A stretch of 64,000 nt of DNA from Dipteris shenzhenensis (taxonomy: Eukaryota; Polypodiophyta; Polypodiopsida; Gleicheniales), in the NCBI GenBank assembly GCA_047967505.1, contig CM106538.1; one strand, written 5' to 3'. The notes under the pieces are model-generated. The model saw only the letters and a program-made list of their open reading frames with translations, was not told where the DNA came from and ran no database searches. Of this stretch, positions 53,831 to 64,000 are shown in pieces (positions within the stretch are counted from its first letter, which is position 1; every line of letters starts with the position of its first letter). The position numbers were made by a program, and so were the translations under genes.

Positions 53831-54360
53831 AGCAAACACAGTAGCGAAACAGACATGGGTGTAGCCAGAAGATGACCTCTCGAGAATCCTACTCATACTC
53901 CTCCACATAGCCCGGTAGGTGGTTTCTCACCACTATGAAAACTTACTATTCTTTTGAATACCCTAATATTAGATACACTAGCAAAGAGGACACATGAGGA
54001 GGGGGAAAATTTTATTGTGAGCTTTTTAATGCGAGCTTTTTTTGAAATTTATCAAAGTTTGCGAGCTTTTTTAGAGTCCCATAAAAAAAGACCTACTAAT
54101 AAAAAAATAACAAAGTAATTACTTATCCTGTATCTATGGATTTAGCCTAGGAAATACCAAAACAATTAGCAATTCTATGGACTAAAAAAGACAAAGCTAT
54201 TAATCCAAGTAATTTATATTGCAAGTAAGTATCAAATGATATCATATATAAAAATGAGCCATCACAATACCAGCAAATATGTATTATGCATTCAAGTCTA
54301 TGGATTGTTGCTAAGGCAACAAAGGTTAAATGAAACTTCAAGTAAGCATACATGTAGTTC
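53831..54360. other. Intergenic, nothing recognised
   Basis: Contains a small repeat of gcgagcttttt (54021-54072) and otherwise no feature. Confidence 0.5.
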
Positions 54361-54362
54361 TA

Positions 54363-55396
54363 TTATTTGAAAAGGCCAAAGCAATTAGTAAAATGTTCCA
54401 CATTAAGAACATTGTGTTGACTCAACACAACAAATTTTGAGCCAAAAATAGTCACATAAAAAAGTGGGCTATCATAACACCAACCAAGTTTATATTTTGC
54501 ATTCAGGTTATGGATCCTAGGTCGGCTAAGCACTGATGAAACATCCATAGTGGAAAGGGTTTGTTGATGAATAAGCATGTGTTGATTTGGATCCAATCCC
54601 AATACACGGATGAAGATGTAATAGATATGTTTGCATGCCAGGTAAGGTTTTTGACCCAACTCTCTTTTTTGAAAATCTGGACATGTACACATGGGTTTAG
54701 TCTTGATGTGCACATCGTAAGACATCCGAGGCTTGTCAGACCTTGTTGTTCTCAAATGGAAAATACTATGATGAAGAAGCTCCACTATCATTTCTCCCAT
54801 GACAACAGCGTGCATAGATTGAGCACTAGCTATTCTTTTTGCATCCTCTTGCCATGCCTCCATTTTGTGGTTTTTACCAATTTTTTGAATGGTCCTCATT
54901 TGAGCCTTCAAGGTCAATGTGTGAAGTCTGCATCATCTCATTGTCAACATCAGTCCTCGACTTATAAGAATTGTGGTACATACCAGGCTTCTCAATGGGA
55001 CTTAACTCTTCAAGATCCACATAAGGAGATGGTTGAGAGGTTTTCTTTCCTTCTTTGCCAAACTCTTCGGAGTAAACTCTACTAGCAACACAACACGATT
55101 GTATTGTGGATGAGAGCATACCTTTTTGTCAAGGAGGCATCCAGTACGTAATGCTCTTGACCATCAATATCGCACTCAGATGAAACCTTTACCTTCATTA
55201 ATGCTTCACCTTCAATGACTGCCTTAAGGAAGATGAGCTTATGTGTATGGGGAAGAAGGCTTTGAAGGAAATGTGCACTAACAATCCTTCTTCCATGCTT
55301 GAGCGGGATAGAGTGTGATAGATTCGCTCCTTCAATAAGCCATTCAATAGAAGCCTCTTCTGTAGCCATTTTGGATGACACAACAAAAGGTACCAA
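54363..55396 (-). pseudogene. SWIM zinc-finger protein gene
   Basis: Minus-strand gene. The N-terminal exon (55396 to about 55125) encodes SKMATEEASIEWL, SIPLKHGRRIVSAHFLQSL and ECDIDGQEHYVLDASL and ends at a good donor, AAAAG/GTATGC. An acceptor (CTAGTAG) near 55083 opens an exon VYSEEFGKEGKKTSQ. After a frame change near 54905 comes a SWIM finger, CTCPDFQKRELGQKPYLACKH (about 54595-54660; shown as CTCPDF and CKH), C-x-C-x15-C-x-H. SWIM fingers occur in MULE transposases and in host proteins; no MULE catalytic domain is seen. Whether captured host gene or transposon gene is unresolved. Confidence 0.7.
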
Positions 55397-55453
55397 AGAC
55401 AGAGGAAGCTCAGAGAAAGTGGCTATTAGAGGAGCTTAGAGAATACAGACAAA

Positions 55454-55552
55454 TCTTGAGAGCAGAGGGATGGTAATCCAACATGGCATTGAGAGTAGAG
55501 GGATGGTAATCCAACATGGCATTGAGAGCAGAGGGATGATAACCCAACACGG
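55454..55552. repeat. 33-bp tandem repeat, three copies
   Basis: Unit CATTGAGAGYAGAGGGATGG... (33 bp) at 55454-55486, 55487-55519 and 55520-55552, with few differences. Confidence 0.9.
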
Positions 55553-56525
55553 ATCATGAAAATAAGAAGGGATGAAAGAGATAAATGTAATGTGATGCAA
55601 AGCTAGAAGGCAACCAAAGAGACTTAGAAAGTAATGGTGGGAGAGAATGAAGAGGAGAAAATGACAACAGAGTAGTATCAGGATGCGTGGTCATGAGAAA
55701 GCAGAGTGCAAATATTGAAGTAGGGTAGAGAATGGGTAGAGGGTTGTGAAACAGGTGGTGTTTGAGCTAATTCCAATGTCGATTATGCCCTGACACCACA
55801 ATGAGGACTAGCCATGTGACTGTCATTACAAACCATTAAGCTGGAATGATGGTGAGAAAGGCAGCAGCCGAGATTCTTTCAGATACTTGGATTATGCCAG
55901 GATGCCACAATCTTAAGCCTTAAAAGCAACATGCTATTATAGGGACAATTGATTGGGTAGAGAAGATTGATGCCGATTATGCCTTACCGCCACAATATGA
56001 CACTAGTTAGTCACCTTATCCTTCACCTCCTCTCTCGGCTCTCTCCTCCCTCTCTAGCTTGAATGATATCATCGTCAGCAGGCCGTGATTTGATGCAACA
56101 ATTTTCTCCCCAGTGTTGAGCAAGATGAAGCACCTTGTTCCTCCATTGGCCGAGCATCGCAGCATGTTGGTCTCCTAGACAACTAGCGAGAGGACCTTCA
56201 CCCCCTCTCTCAACTCTCTCCTCCCTCCTTCCACCTTTTCCCCCACCTCCTCCTTAGCACTCACACAGCTTCCCTTTCTGCTCTCGGCTGTCTCCTCCCT
56301 CTGCTCCCTCCTTCATCCCCTCTCTCAACTCTCTCCTCCCTCCTTCCACCTTTCCACCTCCTCCTCCTTAGGACTCACACATCTCCCCTTTCATCTCATC
56401 TCACTCCCTTAGCCATGCCTTTACAAAGCTTCCTCGGCTCTTCTAAAAACTCACACGACTGCCAAAGCAACAGGTAAAGCTTCGTTCAAGCGAATTTTTC
56501 TGAGCCTAATTATATTATTTTCAAT
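55553..56525. other. Intergenic, pyrimidine-rich repeats, no gene
   Basis: Two copies of a CT-rich block (ccctctctcaactctctcctccctccttccaccttt...) at about 56200 and 56315. Nothing coding is supported. Confidence 0.6.
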
Positions 56526-56530
56526 TAGTC

Positions 56531-56860
56531 TGCTTCAAGAATTTTTGAATTGGCCTTGCACTCAGACAAGAGATGAATTCTCTCTGAATTCTCTCAGTAA
56601 CTCGTATGAAAAAAAGGGGGGGGCTCAGCACCCCCCCTTTTTTTGGTTTCATAAATGCCAGAGATCGCACTATCATGTGATCTATTTGGGGATTTACTCG
56701 AAAGAAGATAAGAAAATTGATTGCACTCAGATAGGTTTGCTTCAAGAATTTTAGAATGGGCCTTGCACTCAGACAAGAGATGAATTCTCTCTGAATTCTC
56801 TCAGCAACTTGTATGAAAAAAAAGGGGGGGGCTCAGTAGCCCCCCCTTGTTTTAGGGGGG
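56531..56860. repeat. Tandem duplication with G7/C7 hairpins
   Basis: About 110 bp from tgcttcaagaattt at 56531 recurs at 56738 (offset 207). Each copy ends in an A-run, GGGGGGG, CTCAGYA/CTCAGTAG, CCCCCCC, then T-run or TTG, forming a strong hairpin (56616-56637 and 56824-56847). Confidence 0.88.
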
Positions 56861-57012
56861 CTGCAACCCTAAGCCTTGTCGTCCACTATCGTATGAATCC
56901 TAATACAATGTAGGAATTTGTATTTACTTCGTGAGCGCTCGCTTTGCTTGTTAGTGAGTAGCATATCATTGCAACCCACCCAAAAGAGGCAGTTACTCAC
57001 CAACCTAGACTT

Positions 57013-57210
57013 CTAATTGCCAAAGTACCAGTTCAGAGTGATGTTTTCAGTACTGACCACTAGAGCATACTGATTTGGACAAATCTTTAGCAAATCTTTG
57101 GCTAGTTTGCAAGCAATGACAGATGCACTACAACCCATACCAGCCAAATGGATAGTCTTGATATCCTCTCTCATCTTGTAGTGGTTCACAAGCATGGTCT
57201 AATGCAAAGG
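57013..57210 (-). pseudogene. 3-ketoacyl-CoA synthase (KCS/FAE1-like) fragment
   Basis: The minus strand encodes [24 protein letters not shown], then KLAKDLLK and [18 protein letters not shown] (parts shown). This matches the active-site region of plant KCS enzymes, including GMGCSA with the catalytic Cys, DLAKDLL (here KLAKDLL) and VVSTEN-T-NWY-GN. These enzymes elongate very-long-chain acyl-CoAs at the ER. Only about 65 codons remain, with no sequence for the rest of the roughly 500-residue protein nearby. It is most likely a captured exon fragment. Confidence 0.88.
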
Positions 57211-58240
57211 AGTGGGAGTGAATAGATTGCAATTGGAAACTAGGACGGAGATTTCATAGGGCGTTACCTCTAGGAGTATGTTGATAGTTATAAAACGAGA
57301 TTTTTTTGATCATATGACCAAAAGGTAACCTTGTTTGGATTGAGAGCTATGTTGTTGTTATCTTTCATGAGCAGGATATCAAGGATGGAGAGCTTACTTG
57401 GAGCTTTTACCATTGATTGATCAGTCATGGAAGGAATTGATAGCTCAATCTAAGGGGTAGAGTTTGATTTTGCTTTTCTACTTCCATGGGAAGAATGTTA
57501 TGTACCTAGATACTAATCCTTGGATTTAGGGGAGCTTGGGATTAAGCCTAGTAGCTAACGTGGGTCTAGAGAGAGGACTTGTGCAGTAGCAAAGGGCCAA
57601 CTGTCTATATCTAATTGGGAATGCTATTTATAGTGGGATGCTATTTATAGTAGAATGTTCTTCTATAAAAGAGAGGCCAAGGGCACTGGAGGCCGAGACT
57701 TCGTCCATATACATGGCATATCACAAGATGGCATGTCTAAGGTTCCTCATGGACGGGTTCTAAGGTTCCTCATGGATGGGTTCACAGTGTCACTGATCTC
57801 TATGCAGCATCTCAATAGGGTTTGACAGTAGCAAGGTTGAGGTTTGGCAGTCTGCTTTAGCACTTCTATTCCAATTTACAGCTCAGCAGTTCATCTCTCA
57901 GTTTCACTCAATTCATCTCTCACTCCATTCACATCTTAGTTCATCTCTCTCACTCACATAGTACCTACTGTCTGCAAGATCCATGGTTCAAAATGTATTC
58001 AAAGCTTTCATAGGTCATCTCCAATAGTCTCTAGTCCTATTATTGAATTAGCATTAGCATTCATTTAAAGATATTGGTATCGAGGACTTCTTTCAAGGAA
58101 TTGATATGTATCTCAATTGTCTTAATGGTTTGCATTGCAATGTCTCAAGGGTTACAAATTTCACTATCTTAAGGATTTGAATCATTTATATATGCTTATG
58201 CATTTTATATTCTACTATCTTAAGGATTTGAAACATTTTG
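57211..58240. other. Intergenic, nothing recognised
   Basis: Contains small direct repeats (ctaaggttcctcatggaygggttc twice, 57738-57782; gggatgctatttatagt twice near 57625-57652; ctatcttaaggatttgaa twice near 58162-58228). No gene supported. Confidence 0.55.
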
Positions 58241-58246
58241 TATATA

Positions 58247-58330
58247 CTCCACATTTCAAACAACTAGCCAAATCTCCATGCTCACGACAAAAGAGAATAC
58301 AGTCATTACGGCAAGCATGGATGGTATTGA
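58247..58330 (-). pseudogene. Inverted TNP2 fragment
   Basis: About 80 bp is the reverse complement of TNP2 copy 1 at about 42605-42690 (the ACRNDCILF-REHGDLA-CPKC region). It lies about 1.7 kb before TNP2 copy 2 resumes in forward orientation. Confidence 0.88.
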
Positions 58331-58359
58331 GCACATGTTTTCTCCTAGGTTAGTTTTAG

Positions 58360-59900
58360 TTTTAGATTGAGAGAATTCCATCCATGAGAATTAGAGATTT
58401 TTGGGCTGAGAGACAACTAGAATTTCTTCTTCTTTCTTTTATTAGATATTGAGGTTCTTTTGGGTGTTCACTCAATTGGTTGACAGAGAGATCTTAGTTC
58501 CAAATTTGAGAAAGAAAGACAGAGAGCATTTCTCTGAGGACTCATGAGCTTATGAGACTTTGTGTGAGAGCGTATACAAAGAGAAAAAGTGAAACAAGGC
58601 TCTAAGGCCTTCCATTGACTTCAGCCACTGCCATCTCTGAGCACCCACACTTTTCAACAACCTCTCCACCCACGAGAGAAACAGTGCATCATCCGTGCTC
58701 CCTACATCTCTCCAACTACGCTCAGCTCCACAACGTAGCATAACAGTTACAAAAGCCAGGGACAACACCTCCCATCAACTTGGCTAGAACTAAGCTCCTC
58801 TGACTCAACAACCTAGCTTCAGTGATCTGGGTCACAAAGGCTCCTCACACAGCTGCTACAGCTCGTCATACTGGCTGCCAACACACCTCCAATAGCCTTC
58901 GCTCGAAACCTCGTCAGACAATTGGCTCCTGCAACACCAAGGCGGATAGGCTCCCATCTGCAAAACAGCCGAAAGCTTCAAAGAAATCTCCTAGTGACTT
59001 CTAAATCTCACAGGCTGCACATAGCAGAACGATGCCAGGCTTCTTTCGACACCCAGTGTGGATGTGATGAGTTTTTGAGAGTGTTTCTTCTTAGCTGCAA
59101 TCTTCGACTGAATCAACAAAACGAGCTCCTGCTTCCAACACCATCGACCTCTCCAAGCTTAACCTAGATGGCTAACGACCGGCTGCTCCAGCGCTCACAA
59201 ACACAGACTGGCGACTCAATGCCAACGGGTTCCCATCTCTATGGCTAACTCCAGAACCCAAAGCTTCTACATAGCCTCCAGCTCCTCAGCCTCACCCGTC
59301 ACAGGCAACCTCTTCTATGACGACCTCTACCGGATCTTCGCCAATGCATCTCTGTCACGAAGAATTTCTATCGACCTCATTGCTGCAGATCTCTTTCCAT
59401 TAATTCTTGTCTAAGGTCTAACCTTCGGACACGTGGCAGCTATTGGTAGAGACACATGGTAGGATAAGCTTTAACTACAATTAAGTTTAGCCTTACCTTG
59501 ATCAATGGTTAAGTTTACCTTGAGTTCAAAGAGTTTGGTTAGGTTACACAGGGTTTGGTTTAGTTATAGGTTGGTTGAGTTTCAGTTTGGTCAAAGTAGT
59601 GCCACATCATCAGCCACATGCCACACACAGTGCCAGCTAGGCACAATTACCTCTCCACAGACACAGTCTTCCCACAACATGTGAATCCCTCTGACACATC
59701 ATCAAAGGCCCTCTTCTTCATAGAACCTTTGACAAGCCGTAACTTCCAATCCAGGAAGAATTTGCACATGCTCCAAAAAGAAAAAGTGATCGTCTTTTCA
59801 AGCTCTATGTGCCTGTTAGATCAGAATCATTGTTAGCAATTAGACACTGCCATTGAAGCAAAATAAAACTCATGGTAAGAATCTTGGAACCTAATTGACT
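58360..59900 (+). repeat. Remnant leader of a copia family 2 element
   Basis: Shares order and wording with 47080-48860: a gagagaattccatccatgagaattagagattt part, a GC-richer gene-less middle, GCCACATCATC words, and the ccaatccaggaagaatttgcacatgctccaaaaag block. No LTR or PBS seen. It separates the inverted TNP2 fragment from TNP2 copy 2. Confidence 0.6.
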
Positions 59901-59984
59901 TGAGGTACATGTCATGAGCATTCTCTTCATCATGTCTCCACACAGGTTCCATCCACCTTAGAGCGCTCCATAGATCCTAAGGCA

Positions 59985-61230
59985 CACATGTTTTCTCATT
60001 GAGACACTTTCCCATCATTGCAAGAATACAGCACATGTTACGATGCGAATCCATAGCAGAGTTGATGACATGGCATGCATCTCATCGGTCCACTAATGAC
60101 ACATTGAGGATTCTCACAGATTATGCAGCTTGGAAGCACATAGACAATCAGTGGCTAGACTTTGCAAGGGAGCCACACAACTTACATCTTAGGCTCGTCA
60201 TGGATAGCATGAATCCTTTCGGGTTATGCTCGACATGGCCCATAGTCATGGTGAATTACAATATCCCACCATGGCTAACAATAAAAAAGGGATACCTCAT
60301 GCTTGCACTACCTGTGCCAGGGAAGTACAAGGCAAAAAATATGGACGTGTACATGTCACCTTTGATAGAGGAGTTACAGATATTATGGAGAGGAGTGCGG
60401 GTCTTTGATATTTCTAGAGCTCCTAGACATACCAATGATATTTTGGTCAGGGGTATCTTGATGTGGACCATGCATGACTACCCAAGATATGGAGAGTGCG
60501 CAAGTATGTGGTTGTGTCTCTACATGTATAAGATAGGATTATGCTTTTATGACTCTCTTTCGCACGCATGTCTTATACTAACACATTCATGCACGCCGTG
60601 CATGACTTGTTACAAGTGGGTACCATGCTTGTCCTATTTGTGGACTGGGTTTGAAATCGCTTGCACGATACTCCAAACATATGAGGAAAAATGTTTATGA
60701 AGGTCATGCTCGATACCTTCGGTTGGACCAGCTCGCGCGTGGAGGTCCGCTTGATCCACCACCATCATATTTGAAGGCAAGTGACTGGATTCAAGCTTGG
60801 AGGGTGAATGGAGAGGAACCTCCTCCTGGTATGAAGAGGCTATCGATCTTTCACGAGCTTCCTTATTAGGGTTAGTTACAAATCAATCATCTCTTGGATC
60901 CCATGCATATCTTCAAGAATGTGGGGGCTACTATTTGGGCACACTTGGTTGGTTCCAAAGACTCGAGAGGAGTGGGAGAAGACTTGCATGCTATTAATAG
61001 GATGTCTCATTTGTGGCCCAAAGTGCATGCTTCAGGAAAAGTTGTCCTCCCGAAAGCAACGGGGATCCTCTCTATGAGGGAGGAGGCAGTGGTCAAGGTG
61101 GACATTGCCTCTTTTTAAACACCAATAGGGTACATGCATTGCTTGAAAGGAGCATTTTCAAAGGACAATAAGCTTAGTGGGCTCAAGTCCCATGATTGGC
61201 ACAAGGTCTTACAGGTATTCTAAGCTGTAG
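59985..61230 (+). pseudogene. TNP2-type CACTA transposase, copy 2 (middle part)
   Basis: Begins within the TNP2 core (FPIIARIQHMLRCESIAELM) and continues through MTWHASHRSTNDTLRI, TWPIVMVNYNIPPW, PGKYKAKNMDVYM, LQILWRGVRVFDISRAPRH and ILMWTMHDYPRYGECA (to 60510). After an intron-like stretch come YSKHMRKNVYEGHARYL, PPPSYLKASDWIQAWR, LDPMHIFKNVGATIW, INRMSHLWPKVH and GLKSHDWHKVLQ (to about 61215). About 250 residues are open without stops (59999-60700). Copy 1 lacks everything after about 60750 here, so this copy supplies the transposase C-terminal half. Confidence 0.9.
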
Positions 61231-61312
61231 AATTAGTGTATCGATAATCGTGATGCATTAACGTAATTATGATTATGTCATATTGTTGACATGACGTCTT
61301 TGTTGCTTTGAT

Positions 61313-62109
61313 AGTTCATCCTCCCAATTACAATAAAAGGGTGCTTACAAGAAGATGTTAGAAATTCTCTATTCAAGATCAGTGGTACTATGAGGTATGC
61401 TTACTATCAAATCCCATTGATTGCATTTTCTTCAATTTAAGCTGAATAATCTGCAGACTGATTATGAAAATATCTCACAGATATCTCAAAAAGAGATATC
61501 CATATCGAGCATCAAGAAGGCTAGAGTGGAATCCATCAAAGCCGTATGCTTGCTTGAGAAGCACTTTCCCTCGAGCATTATGACAACTCAGTACACTTCC
61601 TTGTGCACATAGTTGATGAGGTGGCTATTGTAGGTACCATTCGTAGTCGGTGGATGTTTCTGCTCGAGCGGTTTATGAAAACTTTGAAGGGATTTGTAAG
61701 ACAAAGAGCAAGACCAGAAGCAAGCATGGCAGAGGGATGGCTTGTGCAAGAGTCATTAGTATATATCACAAAGTTTCTTGCATCCATGGATCCCGATATG
61801 CCACAAGCTTGGCATAACAAGGATGATGATCGCATCGTTGGCGAGGTTCCCCAAGGAAAAGGGATTGAAAGAAAGATGAGCGAAGAGCAAATGGAGAAAT
61901 TCAATAAGTTTTGTATCCTCAATATCAAGGAGATGCAGAAGTGGATTGAGAGATATGAAGTGGCCAAAGCAGAAAGAATAAATGCAAGGACGAGATTCAG
62001 AGTAATGTACAGGCGATCGCATCCATATCCATGGGATCTGGCTCTTCTCCCCACTCACATGTCACTTGATTGGCTCTATGTAAAGCCGAACACGATGGAG
62101 AGACAATAA
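61313..62109 (+). CDS. CACTA transposase, DUF4218 region
   Basis: Exon-like segments 61313-61395 (FILPITIKGCLQEDVRNSLF) and 61500-61600 (KAVCLLEKHFPSSIM) lead into an open stretch from 61603 with HIVDEVAIVGTIRSRWMFLLER, FMKTLKGFVRQRARPEASMAEGW and VQESLVYITKFL. This is the DUF4218 signature that follows TNP2 in plant CACTA transposases. A Glu/Lys-rich helix and a Tyr/Pro-containing tail end at TAA (62107-62109). The main 168-codon part has no internal stops. Confidence 0.9.
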
Positions 62110-62729
62110 ATGAGCGTGAGCGAGAGTTATCATCTGGATGTATGATGCATGTAAGTTTCTTACCTCTTGACGTAATTAAGTATATATTTGTGGCAATATA
62201 CGCTATAAAATAGATGCATCTTCATTGTTTTAATGATGCTCTTTTACTATACAAAAAGTACAGTGCATTATGGTCATATGGACGACATTTTTGCGTGGAA
62301 CGCATCGATTCAAAGAGAGTCACGTATGATTGTGGAGTCATGGCTAGCTTCACACAAGATAGCTGAGCAAGTGCTTCGGATAGCAATCTTCTCTCCTCAT
62401 AGTTGGATTATTGTGGAGCCATACGCGAAATCTATGAATTTGATATAGATGATTTAGTATTTTCATTCTTGATGTAAAATGGTTTAGAACTATTTACAAC
62501 GGTCCCCATGCGATAGTGAGAAAAGGTAGTAGCAGTTTCTTTGCAATAAACTCCACCAAACATTGGACAGATGAAAGTGATACTTTTGTTCTTCCCGAGC
62601 ACTGTGAGCAGGTGCATACTCATGATTTAATTAATTGAAGCTTTCGTTTTTAAAGATCCATTGATACATGTACTTAAGCATAATTTCATATATATAATTG
62701 ACGACATTTGGCACCCATCTTCAATATAG
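62110..62729 (+). other. Transposase intron/exon region
   Basis: Weaker open segments include YYTKSTVHYGHMDDIFAWNA and SWLASHKIAEQVLR (62245-62410) and, further on, TRSSSSFFAINSTKHWTDE-type sequence (62515-62590), typical of the variable part between DUF4218 and the C terminus. Exact splice sites not determined. Confidence 0.55.
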
Positions 62730-63143
62730 GTGGTTTTTCATCCGGATCATTCTGATGCAAGATGGTGGTACGTGATCCAAGTTGCACCACGAAGTAAGCA
62801 AATTTTTGAAGATAGAGATGTGGATATGGAGATGCCACTACCAATGCCAGATCCAATCGATCCCCATGAATCTAGTGAAGAAGATGAAGATCACAATATG
62901 AGCCAAGAGGAAGATGCACCTAATGACATCACATGGAAGGAAGATGGAGATCACGATATTGAGGAAGAAGAAAACGATCATCAAGAATCACCACACTTTA
63001 TTGAAGAAGATGATCAAGCACTTTTAGGTGAATGTACGATGCTAGGGTACGATGATGATATAGGAGATCAACTCAGTATAGAGTTAGAGATAGACTTGTT
63101 TGGCACGTTAGATGAAACCATTGATGTAAATGCTCTTTATTGA
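62730..63143 (+). CDS. CACTA transposase, acidic C terminus
   Basis: An open segment begins VFHPDHSDARWWYVIQVAPR, resembling the conserved W-VV-..PR block at the end of TNP2 proteins, and continues with a very acidic tail (DEDHNMSQEEDAP, EEEENDHQESPHF) ending in TGA. About 137 codons, no internal stop. The acidic tail is usual in this family. Confidence 0.75.
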   Translation: MVFHPDHSDARWWYVIQVAPRSKQIFEDRDVDMEMPLPMPDPIDPHESSEEDEDHNMSQEEDAPNDITWKEDGDHDIEEEENDHQESPHFIEEDDQALLGECTMLGYDDDIGDQLSIELEIDLFGTLDETIDVNALY

Positions 63144-63324
63144 TTTTTTTCATTTCAAACTTGGACATGGATATATGAGCTTCAAAGGCTTGATGTACAT
63201 GCTCTCGTACTTTTATTCTCTCAAAAGATCAAGCATGTCTGAAAATTTTAAAAAAAATGCCATTGGAGAAAACTAACTTTTAAGGCCAATATGAGAAAAA
63301 AAACTCTGTAAAACTTCACTATAA

Positions 63325-63538
63325 AAAAGTATCTCAGTGTCACTATATAACAACACTTATAATTTTGATAAAAGTCACTATATAGCGACTTTAAAAATGG
63401 TCGCTATATAGTGATGTTTGATGAAAGTCGCTATATAGCGACCCTTGATGAGGCACGCTTCCAATACCGATGATTAGCGCCCTGTGCGTGCTAAACATCG
63501 GTACTTAAACATCGCAATAGGATCCGTGTATAGTAGTG
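63325..63538 (+). repeat. CACTA right subterminal repeats and terminus
   Basis: Four or more GTCGCTATATAGCGAC-like units (63330-63440), a hairpin CCGATGATTAGCGC...GCTAAACATCGG (about 63457-63501), and the terminal GTATAGTAGTG ending at 63538 (CACTACTATAC on the other strand). The presumed 3-bp duplication cannot be verified because the left end is missing. Confidence 0.8.
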
Positions 63539-63559
63539 TATAGGCATAAGGGAGGATAT

Positions 63560-63830
63560 ATGAACCATAGGGAGGATGCGTGAAGTTTTTGGCCACAAGA
63601 GAGGCCAAATGGGCGTGTCCTTTTACCCCATGCATCGTGGAGGTTATCAAAGCTAGAGATGGTGGCAGTGAAGTGAGCTATCACTACAATTTGTACTCCC
63701 ACTAGATGCATGAGGTGTTTGAAAGGGGCCTTTACAAAGAGCAAGAAAAAAGGTGTAGAGCAATTATATGGCTTGAAATCTCATGATTGGCACAAGATGA
63801 CCCAAGTAAGTATGATTTAGAATAATCTAT
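63560..63830 (+). pseudogene. TNP2 transposase fragment, second lineage
   Basis: Reads FWPQERPNGRVLLPHAS, then RCMRCLKGAFTKSKKKGVEQ and GLKSHDWHKM (with a stop between), aligning with 60990-61215 of TNP2 copy 2 but clearly diverged. It lies immediately outside the CACTA terminus at 63538, so it belongs to a different element. Confidence 0.75.
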
Positions 63831-63889
63831 TTTCCCTTCCAAATTTGTGAGTGCAGAAGCAACTAATCAACCATACACAACAACACAAA

Positions 63890-64000
63890 GCAACTATAGA
63901 CGCGCTTGATAGACGTGCAAAATAGTGGGCGCGTCTATAGGCATTGCTTGAATAGAGAAATTATGGGCACGTCTAACATCGTGTCCATTTGCGCGTGTAT
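63890..64000. repeat. Inverted GACGCGC/GCGCGTC repeats at the window edge
   Basis: tagacgcgcttgatagacgtgc, gggcgcgtctata, gggcacgtctaa and gcgcgtgtat recur in 110 bp, in the manner of subterminal repeats of a CACTA-type element that extends past the window. Confidence 0.6.

Larger units (their letters stand above)
41590..63538 (+). mobile_element. CACTA (En/Spm) transposon region, left terminus truncated, with nested insertions
   Basis: Subterminal repeats built on GTCGCTATATAGCGAC occur at 41650-41740 and 63325-63440. TNP2 transposase sequence is found next to each. The right end is a CACTA terminus (GTATAGTAGTG, ending at 63538). No CACTA end is seen on the left, where GA-rich sequence begins. 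It is either one large element interrupted by retrotransposons and captured genes, or two partial elements; the duplicated TNP2 region (42735-43490 and 59999-60750) favours at least two copies. Confidence 0.7.

Noticed and set aside
56616-56847. Rho-independent terminators
   Set aside because: Hairpin plus T-run looks right, but the window is eukaryotic nuclear DNA and no gene ends there.

Overview
The window is a repeat-dominated stretch of a nuclear genome, most likely from a land plant. Support comes from plant-type telomere-like repeats (TTTAGGG/CCCTAAA), Ty1/copia elements whose primer-binding site matches initiator tRNA-Met (TGGTATCAGAGC), a CACTA (TNP2/DUF4218) DNA transposon, a 3-ketoacyl-CoA synthase fragment, and short GT-AG introns of about 80 nt. 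Nothing fixes the lineage; a large-genome fern, lycophyte or gymnosperm is only a guess. No complete, intact host gene was found. Almost every coding region belongs to, or was carried by, a mobile element, and most are broken.

Layout: 1-5155 is a decayed Ty3/gypsy interior (gag, protease, RT, RNase H, integrase). 5513-5622 holds four GC hairpins, and 5971-6418 is a MITE with a perfect 8-bp target duplication. 6468-9790 is a repeat-borne gene of unknown function; a second partial copy lies at 51765-53830. 10033-10216 is an 89-bp-arm foldback beside a minus-strand gene (13378 to 10390) with transposase-like motifs. The 3' end of that gene encodes a histone H3-fold domain preceded by two segments resembling the H3 N-terminal tail; this is the most unusual object in the window. 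15.8-17.5 kb, 21.6-28.3 kb and 28.3-32.1 kb hold three copies of a second gene family, with motifs DGMDQN, VDNCxREN and GHTHEDID and an outline like a DD38E transposase (DUF7869-like). One copy is split by a copia element and another by a MITE. Telomere-like arrays lie at 17.95-18.44 and 32.23-33.18 kb.

33.2-41.5 kb is a mosaic of G-rich minisatellites, oppositely oriented fragments of one copia family (33762-37831), and long GA arrays inside an 880-bp segmental duplication. From about 41.6 to 63,538 bp lies CACTA material: subterminal repeats built on GTCGCTATATAGCGAC at both ends, two partial TNP2 copies, a minus-strand second transposon gene, a protein-kinase pseudogene, a second copia family, a SWIM zinc-finger gene and a 3-ketoacyl-CoA synthase fragment. 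A second TNP2 lineage begins at 63.56 kb.

A recurring theme is how genes are broken. In several of them the frame is intact over long distances and interrupted mainly by TAG/TAA at glutamine positions, with CAG in the paralogous copy. This is what C-to-T decay of methylated transposons would give.
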